64,000 nt of DNA. Origin: Sphingobacterium haloxyli. Its GTDB lineage: Bacteria > Bacteroidota > Bacteroidia > Sphingobacteriales > Sphingobacteriaceae. The stretch spans positions 1 to 64,000 of the forward strand of contig NZ_PVBQ01000020.1 in the NCBI RefSeq assembly GCF_002980525.1, written 5' to 3'. Positions 26,216-35,774 of this stretch are shown here, piece after piece. A program made the translations under genes and the position numbers. The notes under the pieces were generated by a model. The model saw nothing but the letters and a program-made list of their open reading frames with translations, was not told the origin of the DNA and made no database searches. Within the stretch, counting starts at the first letter, position 1; every line of letters starts with the position of its first letter.

Positions 26216-27811
26216 ATGAAAAAGAACAAAATAGGAAAGCTTTTACTCCTGGTTGCGACGGCGTCTTTCTTGGGCTCCTGCGACCTGACCGTAGCGCCTA
26301 CCGACAGGTACGACCAAGAAAGTTTCTGGCTGGGAGCTAAGACGGCCCAAGCCGGACTGGTGGGCTGTTACTCTGCTCTTTCCAACCAATATCTGTATGG
26401 CAATGCCTCGGTACTCTGGGAAGAATCGGCATCGCCAAACGCCTACAACTACGATAATAGGCTTGGATGGAATAATGTGGCATTGGGCACGCATACGACA
26501 GACATTGCACTTGTGAACGGAAGGTGGTCTGCAGCGTACACCGGCATAGGTCGATGTAATGCGCTACTTGACAATATTGACGGTAACCTGGATCTCACGG
26601 TGTTGCAGATCGCGCAGATGAAGGCAGAGGCACGCTTTCTGCGGGCGCTCTTTTACCATCTGCTGATCAGCTACTATGGAGACGTGCCCTTGATTACGGC
26701 CGAGGCCGACATTGCGCAGGGCTCCCTTCCGCGTACAAAACGGGAGGAAGTAGCCCAGTTTATTGTCCGTGAGCTCGATGAGATAGCCCCGGCTTTGCCA
26801 ATACGTTATCTAGATCAAGCCGATTTTGGAAGACCTACGCGGGGGGCAGCGCTCTCGTTGAAAGCAAAAGTCCTTCTATTCGAGGCCAGCCCACTTTTCA
26901 ATGCGGACGCCGACCGCGAAAAATGGCGGCAGGCGGCTGATGCGGCGAAGAGTGTCATCGATCTTGGTGTCTACAGCTTATATCCTAACTACCGCACCTT
27001 ATTCTCCGCCGCTGCCGAAAACAGTTCGGAATCTATCTTTGATATCCAGTTTATCAACGAACCTAATCGCGGCAGCAGTTTCGATGTGACGATCCGGCAG
27101 TATGGCAATGCCGCACCGTTGCTCGATCTGGTGCAAAGCTACGTTATGGTGGACGGAAAGCAGCAAGACGAGTCTGCATACGGTGAATCGGATACCTACG
27201 AGAACCGCGATCCACGTTTCAAGCAGACCATCGTTTATCCAGGATCCACATTTTTAGGAGAAATTGTCCGCAATGACGGTAATAATACCAATTTTAAGGT
27301 TGTGCAAACGGGCTTCGCCTTTAAAAAATATAGTATATACGACGCGGGAGCGGCGACGACGGCCCAGATACAGATCGGAGACAACATGTCGGAGATCAAC
27401 TATATGGTGCTGCGTTACGCGGATATATTGATGATGTATGCGGAAGCGAAAAACGAACTGGGCGAGCTTTCAGAGGATGTATGGAACATGACGGTGCGTT
27501 CTATACGTCAGCGGGCGGGCTTCTCGCTGCAGAGCGCGTTGGACTATCCGGGTGGCGATCCGTCGAAACTACGGGAGCTTATACGGTACGAACGCCGCAT
27601 AGAGTTTGCCGGCGAAGGATACTATTACAACGACGTGCGGCGTTGGCGTACAGCCGAAAATGTGCTTAGCGGTACGATCCGTAAACATGATGGCACGCCG
27701 ATCATAACACGGACGTTTGACGCGGCCCGTGACTACTGGTGGCCCATTTCAACGACACAAATGGAACTGAATCCAAATCTTAAACCTAACAATCCCGGCT
27801 GGGGACAATAA
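26216..27811 (+). CDS. SusD/RagB-family surface lipoprotein (locus B)
   Basis: This 531-residue lipoprotein has lipobox LGSC (Cys22) and the SusD fold: N-terminal helical part with MKAEARFLRALFYHLLISYYGDVPL (characteristic core RALFYHLLISYYGD), TPR-like repeats, and the C-terminal RxIREERRIEFAGEG-type segment, here LIRYERRIEFAGEG, ending PNNPGWGQ. It forms the lid of the SusC transporter and binds substrate on the cell surface. Confidence 0.95.
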   Translation: MKKNKIGKLLLLVATASFLGSCDLTVAPTDRYDQESFWLGAKTAQAGLVGCYSALSNQYLYGNASVLWEESASPNAYNYDNRLGWNNVALGTHTTDIALVNGRWSAAYTGIGRCNALLDNIDGNLDLTVLQIAQMKAEARFLRALFYHLLISYYGDVPLITAEADIAQGSLPRTKREEVAQFIVRELDEIAPALPIRYLDQADFGRPTRGAALSLKAKVLLFEASPLFNADADREKWRQAADAAKSVIDLGVYSLYPNYRTLFSAAAENSSESIFDIQFINEPNRGSSFDVTIRQYGNAAPLLDLVQSYVMVDGKQQDESAYGESDTYENRDPRFKQTIVYPGSTFLGEIVRNDGNNTNFKVVQTGFAFKKYSIYDAGAATTAQIQIGDNMSEINYMVLRYADILMMYAEAKNELGELSEDVWNMTVRSIRQRAGFSLQSALDYPGGDPSKLRELIRYERRIEFAGEGYYYNDVRRWRTAENVLSGTIRKHDGTPIITRTFDAARDYWWPISTTQMELNPNLKPNNPGWGQ

Positions 27812-27821
27812 AAATAAAACA

Positions 27822-28835
27822 ATGAAAGTAATACGATATTTTATTTTAAGCTGCATGGTGGTGTTATTATCATGCAAGGAGGACCAGGCACCTATCCTCG
27901 ATTTCTCGGATCCTTTTGGTGATAGCTCGGACGAAAATGTGCCTGTGCCTGGACTATGGGAGAGTGAACGTCCTATTCTGATCAGTGAACAATCGGAGAG
28001 CCAGGTGCTGATCATCGATTCGGCAAGTAAAGGGGAACTATGGTCGTGGAAGGCTTCTGAAGCGCTAAGCGCGGCAGAGGCCGCATGGTTCCGGCAGATC
28101 GACGAAGCGAAAGCGGTATACAATCGGGAGTATGTGCTGCTGACGGCGTCGAGTGGAGGTGTTGCACTGGTTCGGATAGCTGATAAGAAGATCATGTTCT
28201 ATACCAATGCCAGGGGGAATCCGCACTCGGCAGAGGTGCTGCCCGATGGAAACATCGTCGTGTCTTGCAGTACGACCTCGGATGGCGAGGGGGATGCACT
28301 CAAGCTATATAAGGTGGATTCGTTGTCGGCATATGTGCCAAAAGAGGTAAAACGCTATAACCTGACGTTTGGGCACAATGCCGTTTGGGATCTGAAACGG
28401 GCTGTCCTTTGGGCGACAGACGATCAGAATCTCTATACTTACCGCTATAATGGTGACAGCGCTGATCCCGAACTGATAAAGCAGGAAGTCTTTTACGGTC
28501 TGCCGGATAAGAGCCCGCACGATCTTTTTCCTGTATACGGAAAGGATCAGCTTTACCTCACTACGGCAACTGGAATTTATATTTTCGACATTGCATCGGA
28601 AACATTTTCAGCCCACCCGCATGGTAAAGCTAACATCAAGTCGATTTCTGACGGACCGCAGGGCTTTGGCACGCTGGTCATCGAGCCTAACATGTCTTAT
28701 TGGACGGACAGGCTGACGAATATTCGTGGGGTCAGCGTCTTTTTCAAACCGGGGTATAAAATGTACAAGGCACGATGGTTCATAGATAACCCCTTCAGCT
28801 ATCCTAAGGATAATCCTTATGTTCAACTAAATTAA
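27822..28835 (+). CDS. DUF6528-type lipoprotein, probable beta-propeller
   Basis: This 337-residue lipoprotein (lipobox LLSC, Cys19, followed by KED, a possible surface signal) contains repeated blades such as VALVRIADKKIMFYTNARG and family-like phrases GNPHSAEVLPDGNIVVS, FGHNAVWDLKR, DKSPHDLFPV and NMSYWTDR. This fits the DUF6528 family, which occurs in Bacteroidota polysaccharide-type loci. Function is not known, and a ligand-binding propeller is the simplest reading. It starts 10 bases after the SusD stop. Confidence 0.75.
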   Translation: MKVIRYFILSCMVVLLSCKEDQAPILDFSDPFGDSSDENVPVPGLWESERPILISEQSESQVLIIDSASKGELWSWKASEALSAAEAAWFRQIDEAKAVYNREYVLLTASSGGVALVRIADKKIMFYTNARGNPHSAEVLPDGNIVVSCSTTSDGEGDALKLYKVDSLSAYVPKEVKRYNLTFGHNAVWDLKRAVLWATDDQNLYTYRYNGDSADPELIKQEVFYGLPDKSPHDLFPVYGKDQLYLTTATGIYIFDIASETFSAHPHGKANIKSISDGPQGFGTLVIEPNMSYWTDRLTNIRGVSVFFKPGYKMYKARWFIDNPFSYPKDNPYVQLN

Positions 28836-28890
28836 GGCACTAAGGGATGACAATTTATTCATGTACTGATGCTTAAAGTAACTTATTAAA

Positions 28891-30090
28891 ATGGCAAAAA
28901 ACATCTTTTTATATCTGCTGCTGTCGACACTTTTAGTGGGCGCATGTCAGCGTGCTGACGATCCGCAACCCTGGCAACCGGACTTTATCAGGACGAACCT
29001 TCCCGCAACCTTGTCCATAGAAGGCGGTGTCGAGTTTGAGTTGTACATCGCCGACGCGGAGCCCGGCGTGCGATATGTTTGGACAGTGCCACAAGCACTG
29101 GAAATCGTCGAGGGCCAACAGACAAACCGGGTCGTCGTACGGGGAAGCGGTGAGGGCGGCGTTATTCCGGAAAAATCTATCGGCGTGCAGGGCGAACGCA
29201 ATGGGGAAACGAGCTTTACACGTTGGTTCTACAAAGAGATCACGGTCCTGGCACCGCCACCGTCACTGGAGAACTACCGGACAAAGCGCTACGGTAGCAA
29301 GACCTGGATGATCGAAAACCTCAACGAGAGGGGCGCAGACGGCAACCTCGGCTGGGATTACAATAACGATAATAGCAAGGCTTCGACCTACGGCAGGTTG
29401 TATACCTGGCATGAAGCGATGACCGGTATATCCAAAGCCACGGAAGCTGACAATCCTTATATCTGGGGAGCGAGTGGCGTCGACGACGCGGGCAACGCTT
29501 ACATTCTCGACGGCACAAGTGTGAACGCGTTCAACATGCAGGTTCAGGGAGCCTGTCCGACGGGATGGCATGTGCCTAACGTCAATGACTGGTACGATCT
29601 GCTGGTCGCCATTAAGACCGAGTATGCGTTACCAGGCAATACACTGGCGGATATCGGGTCAACCAAAGATGGCTATACCATCGGCTGGGGCCGCGAAATA
29701 GGTGTGGTCAACTCGATCACCCTGACGAACTGGGGAATCGTTGCTCCTTACGTGAAAGGTAGCAGCCCGGTGAGCAGCGGCGGGCTGTGGCAGGGAGGAA
29801 CGACGTTTTATTACGGCGGCAATGCCAACTTCCCTGGCGGAGATTATCCACTATATAAAGAGTTAAGCCGTGAGATAGATTTTAACATACTGCCCGCTGG
29901 CAGGTGGAACGAAGGTTCCAAGATCTTTCAACAGGAAGGGGTTTACTCTTATCATTGGGTCGCGTTTCTAACGACGGCGGGAACGCATAATCCACTACGT
30001 GTTACGGTGGGATCGGGTAATGCCAACTTCTCGAACGGCGCCGAAACTGCCGCAAATGGGCATTCGTTGCGTTGTGTAGCAAACTACTAG
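28891..30090 (+). CDS. FISUMP (Fib_succ_major) lipoprotein (locus B)
   Basis: This 399-residue lipoprotein (lipobox LVGAC, Cys19) has a PKD-like beta domain (about 35-120) and then the Fibrobacter-succinogenes-major-paralogous domain. The signature features are the YGSKTWMIENLN start, YGRLYTWHEAM, CPTGWHVPNVNDW and the end HSLRCVANY. Such domains have a C-type-lectin-like look and are found in surface adhesion or binding proteins. It closes the locus B operon before a strong terminator. A second FISUMP protein occupies the corresponding place in locus C. Confidence 0.85.
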   Translation: MAKNIFLYLLLSTLLVGACQRADDPQPWQPDFIRTNLPATLSIEGGVEFELYIADAEPGVRYVWTVPQALEIVEGQQTNRVVVRGSGEGGVIPEKSIGVQGERNGETSFTRWFYKEITVLAPPPSLENYRTKRYGSKTWMIENLNERGADGNLGWDYNNDNSKASTYGRLYTWHEAMTGISKATEADNPYIWGASGVDDAGNAYILDGTSVNAFNMQVQGACPTGWHVPNVNDWYDLLVAIKTEYALPGNTLADIGSTKDGYTIGWGREIGVVNSITLTNWGIVAPYVKGSSPVSSGGLWQGGTTFYYGGNANFPGGDYPLYKELSREIDFNILPAGRWNEGSKIFQQEGVYSYHWVAFLTTAGTHNPLRVTVGSGNANFSNGAETAANGHSLRCVANY

Positions 30091-30106
30091 CGGTTAGCGT
30101 ATAGAG

Positions 30107-30137
30107 ATCGGCTTGGAATTTCCAAGCCGATTTTTTT
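30107..30137 (+). terminator. Rho-independent terminator of locus B
   Basis: ATCGGCTTGGA and its near-perfect complement form a 12-pair stem with minimal loop, followed by seven T. It lies 17 bases after the FISUMP stop codon. Confidence 0.9.
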
Positions 30138-30453
30138 GTTTCCACGATTTTACAGCTTTACGCATTCTTCGGCGTGGAAAGCGCCGAAAAATTATGGATA
30201 CAGATCTTTTCGATCCGGTAGGTTGTTTATTTTTACGAAAATAAAATAAGAGTTCGTTTCTTTGACGATAGTTAATTAAGTTTGCGTAACCAGTGTTTAA
30301 TAAACCTGCTGCTAATAGGGCAAATACGGGATCGAAGAGTGTTTAGATAGTATTAAGTCGAGATGAATAATTTGTTATATTCTACCTAACACTGTCATTT
30401 TAATTGTGTTCCTGCTACCTTTGATAGATTGTGATATAAGTTTAACGGAGTTG
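30138..30453. other. Non-coding leader between loci B and C
   Basis: The 316-base gap is AT-rich. It holds two small hairpins: TTCGGCG / CGCCGAA at 30168-30188 and TTTATTTT / AAAATAAA at 30226-30245. It also holds two TAnnTTTG boxes, TAAGTTTG at 30277 and TACCTTTG at 30416. Neither box has a -33 TTG at normal spacing, so the promoter of locus C is not settled. No gene is seen. Confidence 0.5.
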
Positions 30454-31065
30454 ATGAAAAAGACCGATATTACGTACAACATCCCAACAACGACGGACGA
30501 ATTCGTTTTGGTGGATTCTTTGCATCGCGGCGAAGAAGCGGGATTGGTCGGTATTTATCGGCTTTATAATAAACAGATATTGTTTTTTGCGCAGAAATAT
30601 GTCAAGAATTATCAAATTGCGGAAGAAATTGTCGCCGATGTGTTTGTGAAGCTTTGGGAGCGTCGTGCTTCGTTTTCTAGCCTGTATCGTATACGGGCAT
30701 TTTTATACATCGCTACGAAGAATAAATGCCTAAATCAACTACGCGGAACAAGCCTTTGTGAATCGCTCGATGACGTGGAAAGTTACGAAGAACTATTGAG
30801 CGAAGACGCCGACGCTTTTACGAAGATTATTCGTACAGAATTGTTGAAGGCTATTTACGATGAAGTACAGAAACTGCCGGAAAAGCAGCGCGAAGTGTTC
30901 AACAAGACATTTCTGGAGGATAAAACAGCGGAAGATATCGCCAAGGAAATGAATATGGCTCCTCACGCCGTATATGCAAATAAATCAAGAGCGTTAGCGG
31001 CGTTAAGGCACAACCTGCGTCTGAAAGATGCTTTCCTTTTGTTGGCTGTCCTCTCTAGCTTGTAA
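30454..31065 (+). CDS. ECF RNA polymerase sigma factor (locus C)
   Basis: The product has 203 residues when started at ATG 30454, which has a Shine-Dalgarno-like ACGGAG; a GTG at 30406 in frame would add 16 residues of poor quality. Region 2 (AQKYVKNYQIAEEIVADVFV) and region 4 (LPEKQREVFNKTF, AEDIAKEMNMAPHAVYANK) are clear, and the protein ends with a hydrophobic tail LLLAVLSSL. It starts the locus C regulatory cassette and is paired with the FecR gene 76 bases downstream. Confidence 0.92.
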   Translation: MKKTDITYNIPTTTDEFVLVDSLHRGEEAGLVGIYRLYNKQILFFAQKYVKNYQIAEEIVADVFVKLWERRASFSSLYRIRAFLYIATKNKCLNQLRGTSLCESLDDVESYEELLSEDADAFTKIIRTELLKAIYDEVQKLPEKQREVFNKTFLEDKTAEDIAKEMNMAPHAVYANKSRALAALRHNLRLKDAFLLLAVLSSL

Positions 31066-31141
31066 TACCCTGTTTTCTTTTTTTTATAATTTCATGTAAG
31101 ATGTTGGCAATTGCTGTGTTTTCATAGTAAACACGCACTAC

Positions 31142-32323
31142 ATGCAAAGAATAGATGATATTGTAAATCTTCTAAAGGACTACCTCGCTGGAGACTTGGA
31201 TACGCAAAGGAGGGCAGAGTTAGAACGATTGTTTACCGAATATCCACAACTGAAGGAGATTGTTGAAGAACTGGATAGTGAAGAGGAATTACGGGAAGCA
31301 CTCTATGCCTACGAAGAACTTTATACCCCTGCCTTCAAAGAGAGGGAAGAACGTGTATTAAACCGTGTACTTTCTCAGATAGACCAGCAACCTCCTATAA
31401 GGAGAACACGGTTGTTATCGAGACGCTTTGCCATCTATTCTGCTGCTGCGGCCATCGCCGTACTGGTACTATTTGCCGCTATACTATGGAAACAAAAAGT
31501 TGTACAGCCGAACACCACGGAAGAAATCGTAAGCACCTTTATGCCGGGGGGTAACAAAGCTCTATTAACCTTATCTACTGGCCAGGAAGTAAATTTGAGT
31601 GATGCCTATGCAGGTATTGTAGTCGATGACCAAATAGGATATGAAGACGGTTCCGCCCTGTTCGACGAAGATAGCATGGAAGAACATATGACGCTGACGC
31701 TTTCCACACCTCGTGGGGGACAGTATCAGGTGACGCTTTCCGACGGCACAAAAGTGTGGCTAAATGCGGAAAGTAAATTACACTATCCTTATCGCTTCGC
31801 CGGTGATGCTCGGCAGGTAGAATTGGAAGGTGAGGCATATTTTGAAGTTGCCCATCGGGATAATGCACCATTTATCGTAACGACATCGAAAGAAAAGGTA
31901 GAGGTGTTGGGAACGCATTTCAACATCAATTCCTATCGCACAGATATGAATTCTACAGTGGCCCTTTTAGAGGGGAAAGTTAAGGTTTCGCTAACGGACA
32001 AAGTCTCCGCAGTGCTAAAGCCTGGTCAACAGAGCTTAGTACATAATGGCAGGATGGAAGTCCAAGCCATCGATTTGGATGAAAGTGTGGCGTGGAAAAA
32101 CGGAGAGTTTATGTTCAATAACGAAACGTTGGAAAATGTGGCAAAAAAGATAGCGCGATGGTATGATTTGGAAATTGAGGTTTCTCCGAAACTAAATGAT
32201 ATCAAGATTTGGGGGTCTGTATCCCGCTATGATAGTTTTAAACAAGTCCTTAAATTAATCAAAATGACAGATGAGAGTATTCGGCTCGAGGTTGAAGAAA
32301 GGAGGGTGAAATTTGTGAGATAA
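31142..32323 (+). CDS. FecR-family anti-sigma factor (locus C)
   Basis: This 393-residue protein has a cytoplasmic N-terminal part of about 95 residues, one membrane helix (AVLVLFAAILW, about 103-121), a periplasmic FecR domain (VTLSDGTKVWLNAES, VELEGEAYFEVAH, VEVLGTHFNINSY) and a DUF4974-like end (NVAKKIARWYDLEIEV). It is expected to hold the locus C sigma factor until the SusC STN domain is engaged. Confidence 0.92.
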   Translation: MQRIDDIVNLLKDYLAGDLDTQRRAELERLFTEYPQLKEIVEELDSEEELREALYAYEELYTPAFKEREERVLNRVLSQIDQQPPIRRTRLLSRRFAIYSAAAAIAVLVLFAAILWKQKVVQPNTTEEIVSTFMPGGNKALLTLSTGQEVNLSDAYAGIVVDDQIGYEDGSALFDEDSMEEHMTLTLSTPRGGQYQVTLSDGTKVWLNAESKLHYPYRFAGDARQVELEGEAYFEVAHRDNAPFIVTTSKEKVEVLGTHFNINSYRTDMNSTVALLEGKVKVSLTDKVSAVLKPGQQSLVHNGRMEVQAIDLDESVAWKNGEFMFNNETLENVAKKIARWYDLEIEVSPKLNDIKIWGSVSRYDSFKQVLKLIKMTDESIRLEVEERRVKFVR

Positions 32324-32348
32324 CCAGTCGTAAAGAAAGGAAAAGGTA

Positions 32349-32374
32349 ACCGGGAAAGCTGGCACTAACCCGGT
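32349..32374 (+). other. Leader hairpin between FecR and SusC
   Basis: ACCGGG (32349-32354) pairs with CCCGGT (32369-32374) around a 14-base loop in the 113-base gap. No T tract follows. It may set differential expression of the regulator genes and the transporter by processing or attenuation, but this is only a structural observation. Confidence 0.35.
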
Positions 32375-32436
32375 AAATGTTCCTAGCATGAAATAAGTGA
32401 GTTAAACAGATTTATACTAAAAACCAATCAAATGTA

Positions 32437-35400
32437 ATGAAAAATTATTTGTTATCGAGTGGGCAATATCTTTTCTTTCCCACTAAAAAATACCTCTTAA
32501 TTATGAAGTTGATGATGGCGTTTGTTCTCTGTGCGGTGTTCCAGCTGCAAGCAAGTAGTGTGGCTCAGACGATAACAATAGAGAAAAAAGATATGACCTT
32601 CGTAAATATCCTCCGGGAGATCAAAAAGCAGACGGGCTACACCGTAATCTGCAATACGGATATTATCGAAAATACAGCTGCGTCTAATGTCCGTTTAAGA
32701 AACGAACCCCTCAAAAAAGCGCTGGATATCATACTGACTCCGAAGAACCTGACCTACGTGGTAGAGGGAAAATCGATTGTAGTCAGAAAGGGGAATAAAG
32801 AACCAACGAAATCTGCCCTTAGGGTAGACGAGAAGCAGCAAAATAGCGTTAGGGGAAGGGTTACCGATGATGAGGGTATCCCGCTGGCGGGTGTGAATGT
32901 TGTGGTGAAGGGTCAGACAAATACTACCTCCACTGACGATCAAGGTGACTTTGTTATTGTGGTAAACAGACGGGAGACGCTCGTGTTTAGCTTGTTAGGT
33001 TACACGAAAAAGGAGCGCCTGATTGGTGATTCCAATGTAATTAATATACAGCTAGTTGAAACCCAGTCCGATATAGAAGAAGTGGTGGTGGTGGGATACG
33101 GCACACAGAAGAAGGTCAATCTGACCGGTGCAGTGAGTTCCATCAATGGCGAAGAACTTGCGAAACGTCCTGTACACCGGGCCTCCATGGCTCTACAAGG
33201 GATGGCTCCGGGAGTCACCGTTACCCAAAACTCGGGCAGGCCTGGAGGAGACCACGGTACAATCCAGATTCGAGGCATTGGAACGCTAAATGATGCGTCT
33301 CCTTTGGTATTAGTGGACGGTGTCCAAAGTAGTCTCGACGGTGTCGATCCTAACGATATCGAGAGCATCTCGGTTTTGAAAGATGCTTCTTCTGCTGCAA
33401 TATATGGCTCTAGAGCTGCAAATGGTGTTATTTTGGTTACGACGAAAAGTGGCAAAGGCGATCAATTGCAGATGAATTATAATGGATATGTTGGCCGTCA
33501 GGTTTTTACGGAACTTCCCGAATTTGTTGATGGGTATACGTTTATGAGTAAACTGAATGAAGCTTATGCCAATATGGGGCGTAGTCCCGTTTACTCAGAC
33601 CAGTTTTTAGACGATTATCTGCGGTATAAAAGCATAGATCCTGATAACTATCCTGACACAGACTGGCAGGACGCGGCATATACGGAACCTGGTCTTACGC
33701 AACATCATCACTTAAGTGTGAGTGGGGGAGAACGGGTAAATTTTATGGGTTCTGTTGCCTATCAGGATCAACAAGGTGTTGTTCCTAATCACAGACAACA
33801 GCGGTATTCGTTTAGACTTAACGCCAAGGCGCATATCAGAGATAATCTACAGTCTACATTCCTGATTGCGGGACGGACCGCTCCTACCGGTCAACCGAGA
33901 AGTCAACCGTTTGGTCAGATTAATCGTATTTCTCCCGTGGGATCGCCCGTTAGGTTGTCTGACGGAAGATGGGGGATCGGAACAAATGGTGCTAACCCTA
34001 TTGCGATTCTGCATGATGGAGGGTATAATCGCCATAATTATGATCAGCTTCGCGCTACCCTTCAAGCAAACTATCAACCTTTTAGCGGTGCAGATTTAGA
34101 AATCCACTTTACACCGGAATTTAGAGGAACTGACCGACGTTACTTCAACCAGTCCATTGAGACATTTGTTCCGGGAATGGAGACTCCAGCTTATACATCG
34201 CCTGTTCTGAGCACGTTTCTACGGAGCAATGTTCGGACTTGGGAAAATACAGCGCGCATCATCGGTCGTTATGACAAGGAGTTTGATGAACACGCAATAG
34301 GTTTTATTGGCGGATATGAACAGATCGGTTATCGCACAGACAGCTTTGAGGCGTCTCGTGAGGGTTATCCGCTGCCCGATTATCAGGAGTTGGATGCGGG
34401 AGCTATCGATAATTGGCGAAATTCGGGTAGCGCATCCGAATGGTCATTGCGCTCTTGGTTTGCCCGCGTCAACTATAGCTATAAAGACCGCTACCTCTTG
34501 GAGGCTAATGTTCGAGTAGATGGAGCCTCGAGATTTCCAGACCGGCATAAATACGGGACATTCCCATCGTTCTCTGCTGCCTGGCGTCTTTCCGAAGAGC
34601 ACTTTATGGCATCGTCAAAAAGCTGGCTTTCTGAATTAAAGATCAGAGGATCTTGGGGCGCGTTAGGGAATCAGAATATAGGCAACTACCCCTTTTCCGC
34701 GGTGATGGCCTTAGGTTCTAGCTATGCATTCAATGGGGTTCCTGTTCAAGGTGCCAATCAGCGGGAGATGGCAAACTTAGGGATTTCTTGGGAGAGTACC
34801 GAGACGACCAATATCGGGATTGATTTTGCAGTTTTAGCTAACAGGCTTTCGGGAAGCTTTGACTACTACGTTCGCAACACGACCGGTATTCTATTACGTT
34901 TGCCAGTTCCGGGTGTTATTGGGCTCTCTGAACCCTATCAGAACGCAGGCGTGGTTAGAAATAAGGGATGGGACCTCAACGTAAATTACCGGGGAGGTAA
35001 TGCATTTAAGTATTCCGTTGGCATGAATCTTTCGGATGTACGTAACGAAGTCGTGGATCTCAAGGGCGCCGGTCCTATTATCAGCGGGTTTAGTGTAATT
35101 GATGAAGGCCTTCCGATTAATACCTTGTTTGGATACAGAGCACTTGGACTTTTTCGGGACCAAGAGCATGTCGATGTCCATCCCCAACAAAACTTTACCA
35201 ACTATGGCCCGGGTGATATTATCTATGAAGATGTGAACGGCGACGGCGTAATTAATACGGAAGACAGAACACCTATAGGTAATGAAATCCCTCGTTACAC
35301 CTTTGGACTGAATCTGAACGCCAGTTACAAAGGAGTTGACCTGAGCATTCTGCTCCAAGGAGTAGGAAAAAGAGATGCTATTTTTACAGGAGATGCCATT

Positions 35401-35763
35401 TGGGCAATGTATAACAATGGGAAAATGCAACAATGGCATTTAGACCATTGGACGCCGGAAAACCTTGATGCCACTTATCCACGCCTGATTGCTGAATCTA
35501 CCCACAATAACTTTATGAATTCAAGCTGGTGGGTATACAGCGGAGCCTACGCTCGGCTAAAAAATGTGCAGATTGGCTATACGTTTCCACAGCACTGGTT
35601 AGGAAAACGCATGGTGAAAAGATTGCGGGTGTACGCCACGGGGGATAATATCTTGACGATTCACAAAATGCCGCAGGGATGGGATCCCGAAACCAGGAGT
35701 GGCAATGCGGCTATTTACCCGATATCTTCTACATTTTTGTTTGGTGTCAACTTAACATTTTAA
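32437..35763 (+). CDS. SusC/RagA-family TonB-dependent transporter (locus C)
   Basis: This 1108-residue protein has an N-terminal extension and signal peptide (hydrophobic core about 23-40), an STN domain (about 48-115), a carboxypeptidase-like domain (GRVTDDEGIPLAGVNVVVKG), a TonB-box-like EEVVVVGYGTQKK, a plug (IQIRGIGTLNDASPLVLVDG, LKDASSAAIYGSRAANGV) and the barrel. It overlaps the SusD start by one base (TAATG) if SusD begins at 35763. It probably imports the compound processed by the downstream EEP, FAD and DUF4091 proteins. Confidence 0.95.
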   Translation: MKNYLLSSGQYLFFPTKKYLLIMKLMMAFVLCAVFQLQASSVAQTITIEKKDMTFVNILREIKKQTGYTVICNTDIIENTAASNVRLRNEPLKKALDIILTPKNLTYVVEGKSIVVRKGNKEPTKSALRVDEKQQNSVRGRVTDDEGIPLAGVNVVVKGQTNTTSTDDQGDFVIVVNRRETLVFSLLGYTKKERLIGDSNVINIQLVETQSDIEEVVVVGYGTQKKVNLTGAVSSINGEELAKRPVHRASMALQGMAPGVTVTQNSGRPGGDHGTIQIRGIGTLNDASPLVLVDGVQSSLDGVDPNDIESISVLKDASSAAIYGSRAANGVILVTTKSGKGDQLQMNYNGYVGRQVFTELPEFVDGYTFMSKLNEAYANMGRSPVYSDQFLDDYLRYKSIDPDNYPDTDWQDAAYTEPGLTQHHHLSVSGGERVNFMGSVAYQDQQGVVPNHRQQRYSFRLNAKAHIRDNLQSTFLIAGRTAPTGQPRSQPFGQINRISPVGSPVRLSDGRWGIGTNGANPIAILHDGGYNRHNYDQLRATLQANYQPFSGADLEIHFTPEFRGTDRRYFNQSIETFVPGMETPAYTSPVLSTFLRSNVRTWENTARIIGRYDKEFDEHAIGFIGGYEQIGYRTDSFEASREGYPLPDYQELDAGAIDNWRNSGSASEWSLRSWFARVNYSYKDRYLLEANVRVDGASRFPDRHKYGTFPSFSAAWRLSEEHFMASSKSWLSELKIRGSWGALGNQNIGNYPFSAVMALGSSYAFNGVPVQGANQREMANLGISWESTETTNIGIDFAVLANRLSGSFDYYVRNTTGILLRLPVPGVIGLSEPYQNAGVVRNKGWDLNVNYRGGNAFKYSVGMNLSDVRNEVVDLKGAGPIISGFSVIDEGLPINTLFGYRALGLFRDQEHVDVHPQQNFTNYGPGDIIYEDVNGDGVINTEDRTPIGNEIPRYTFGLNLNASYKGVDLSILLQGVGKRDAIFTGDAIWAMYNNGKMQQWHLDHWTPENLDATYPRLIAESTHNNFMNSSWWVYSGAYARLKNVQIGYTFPQHWLGKRMVKRLRVYATGDNILTIHKMPQGWDPETRSGNAAIYPISSTFLFGVNLTF

Positions 35764-35774
35764 TGAATTATCTT

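Noticed and set aside
30406..30453. GTG start for the locus C sigma factor
   Set aside because: The added 16 residues are not sigma-like, there is no ribosome-binding site, and a -7-type box (TACCTTTG) lies within them; ATG 30454 is preferred.
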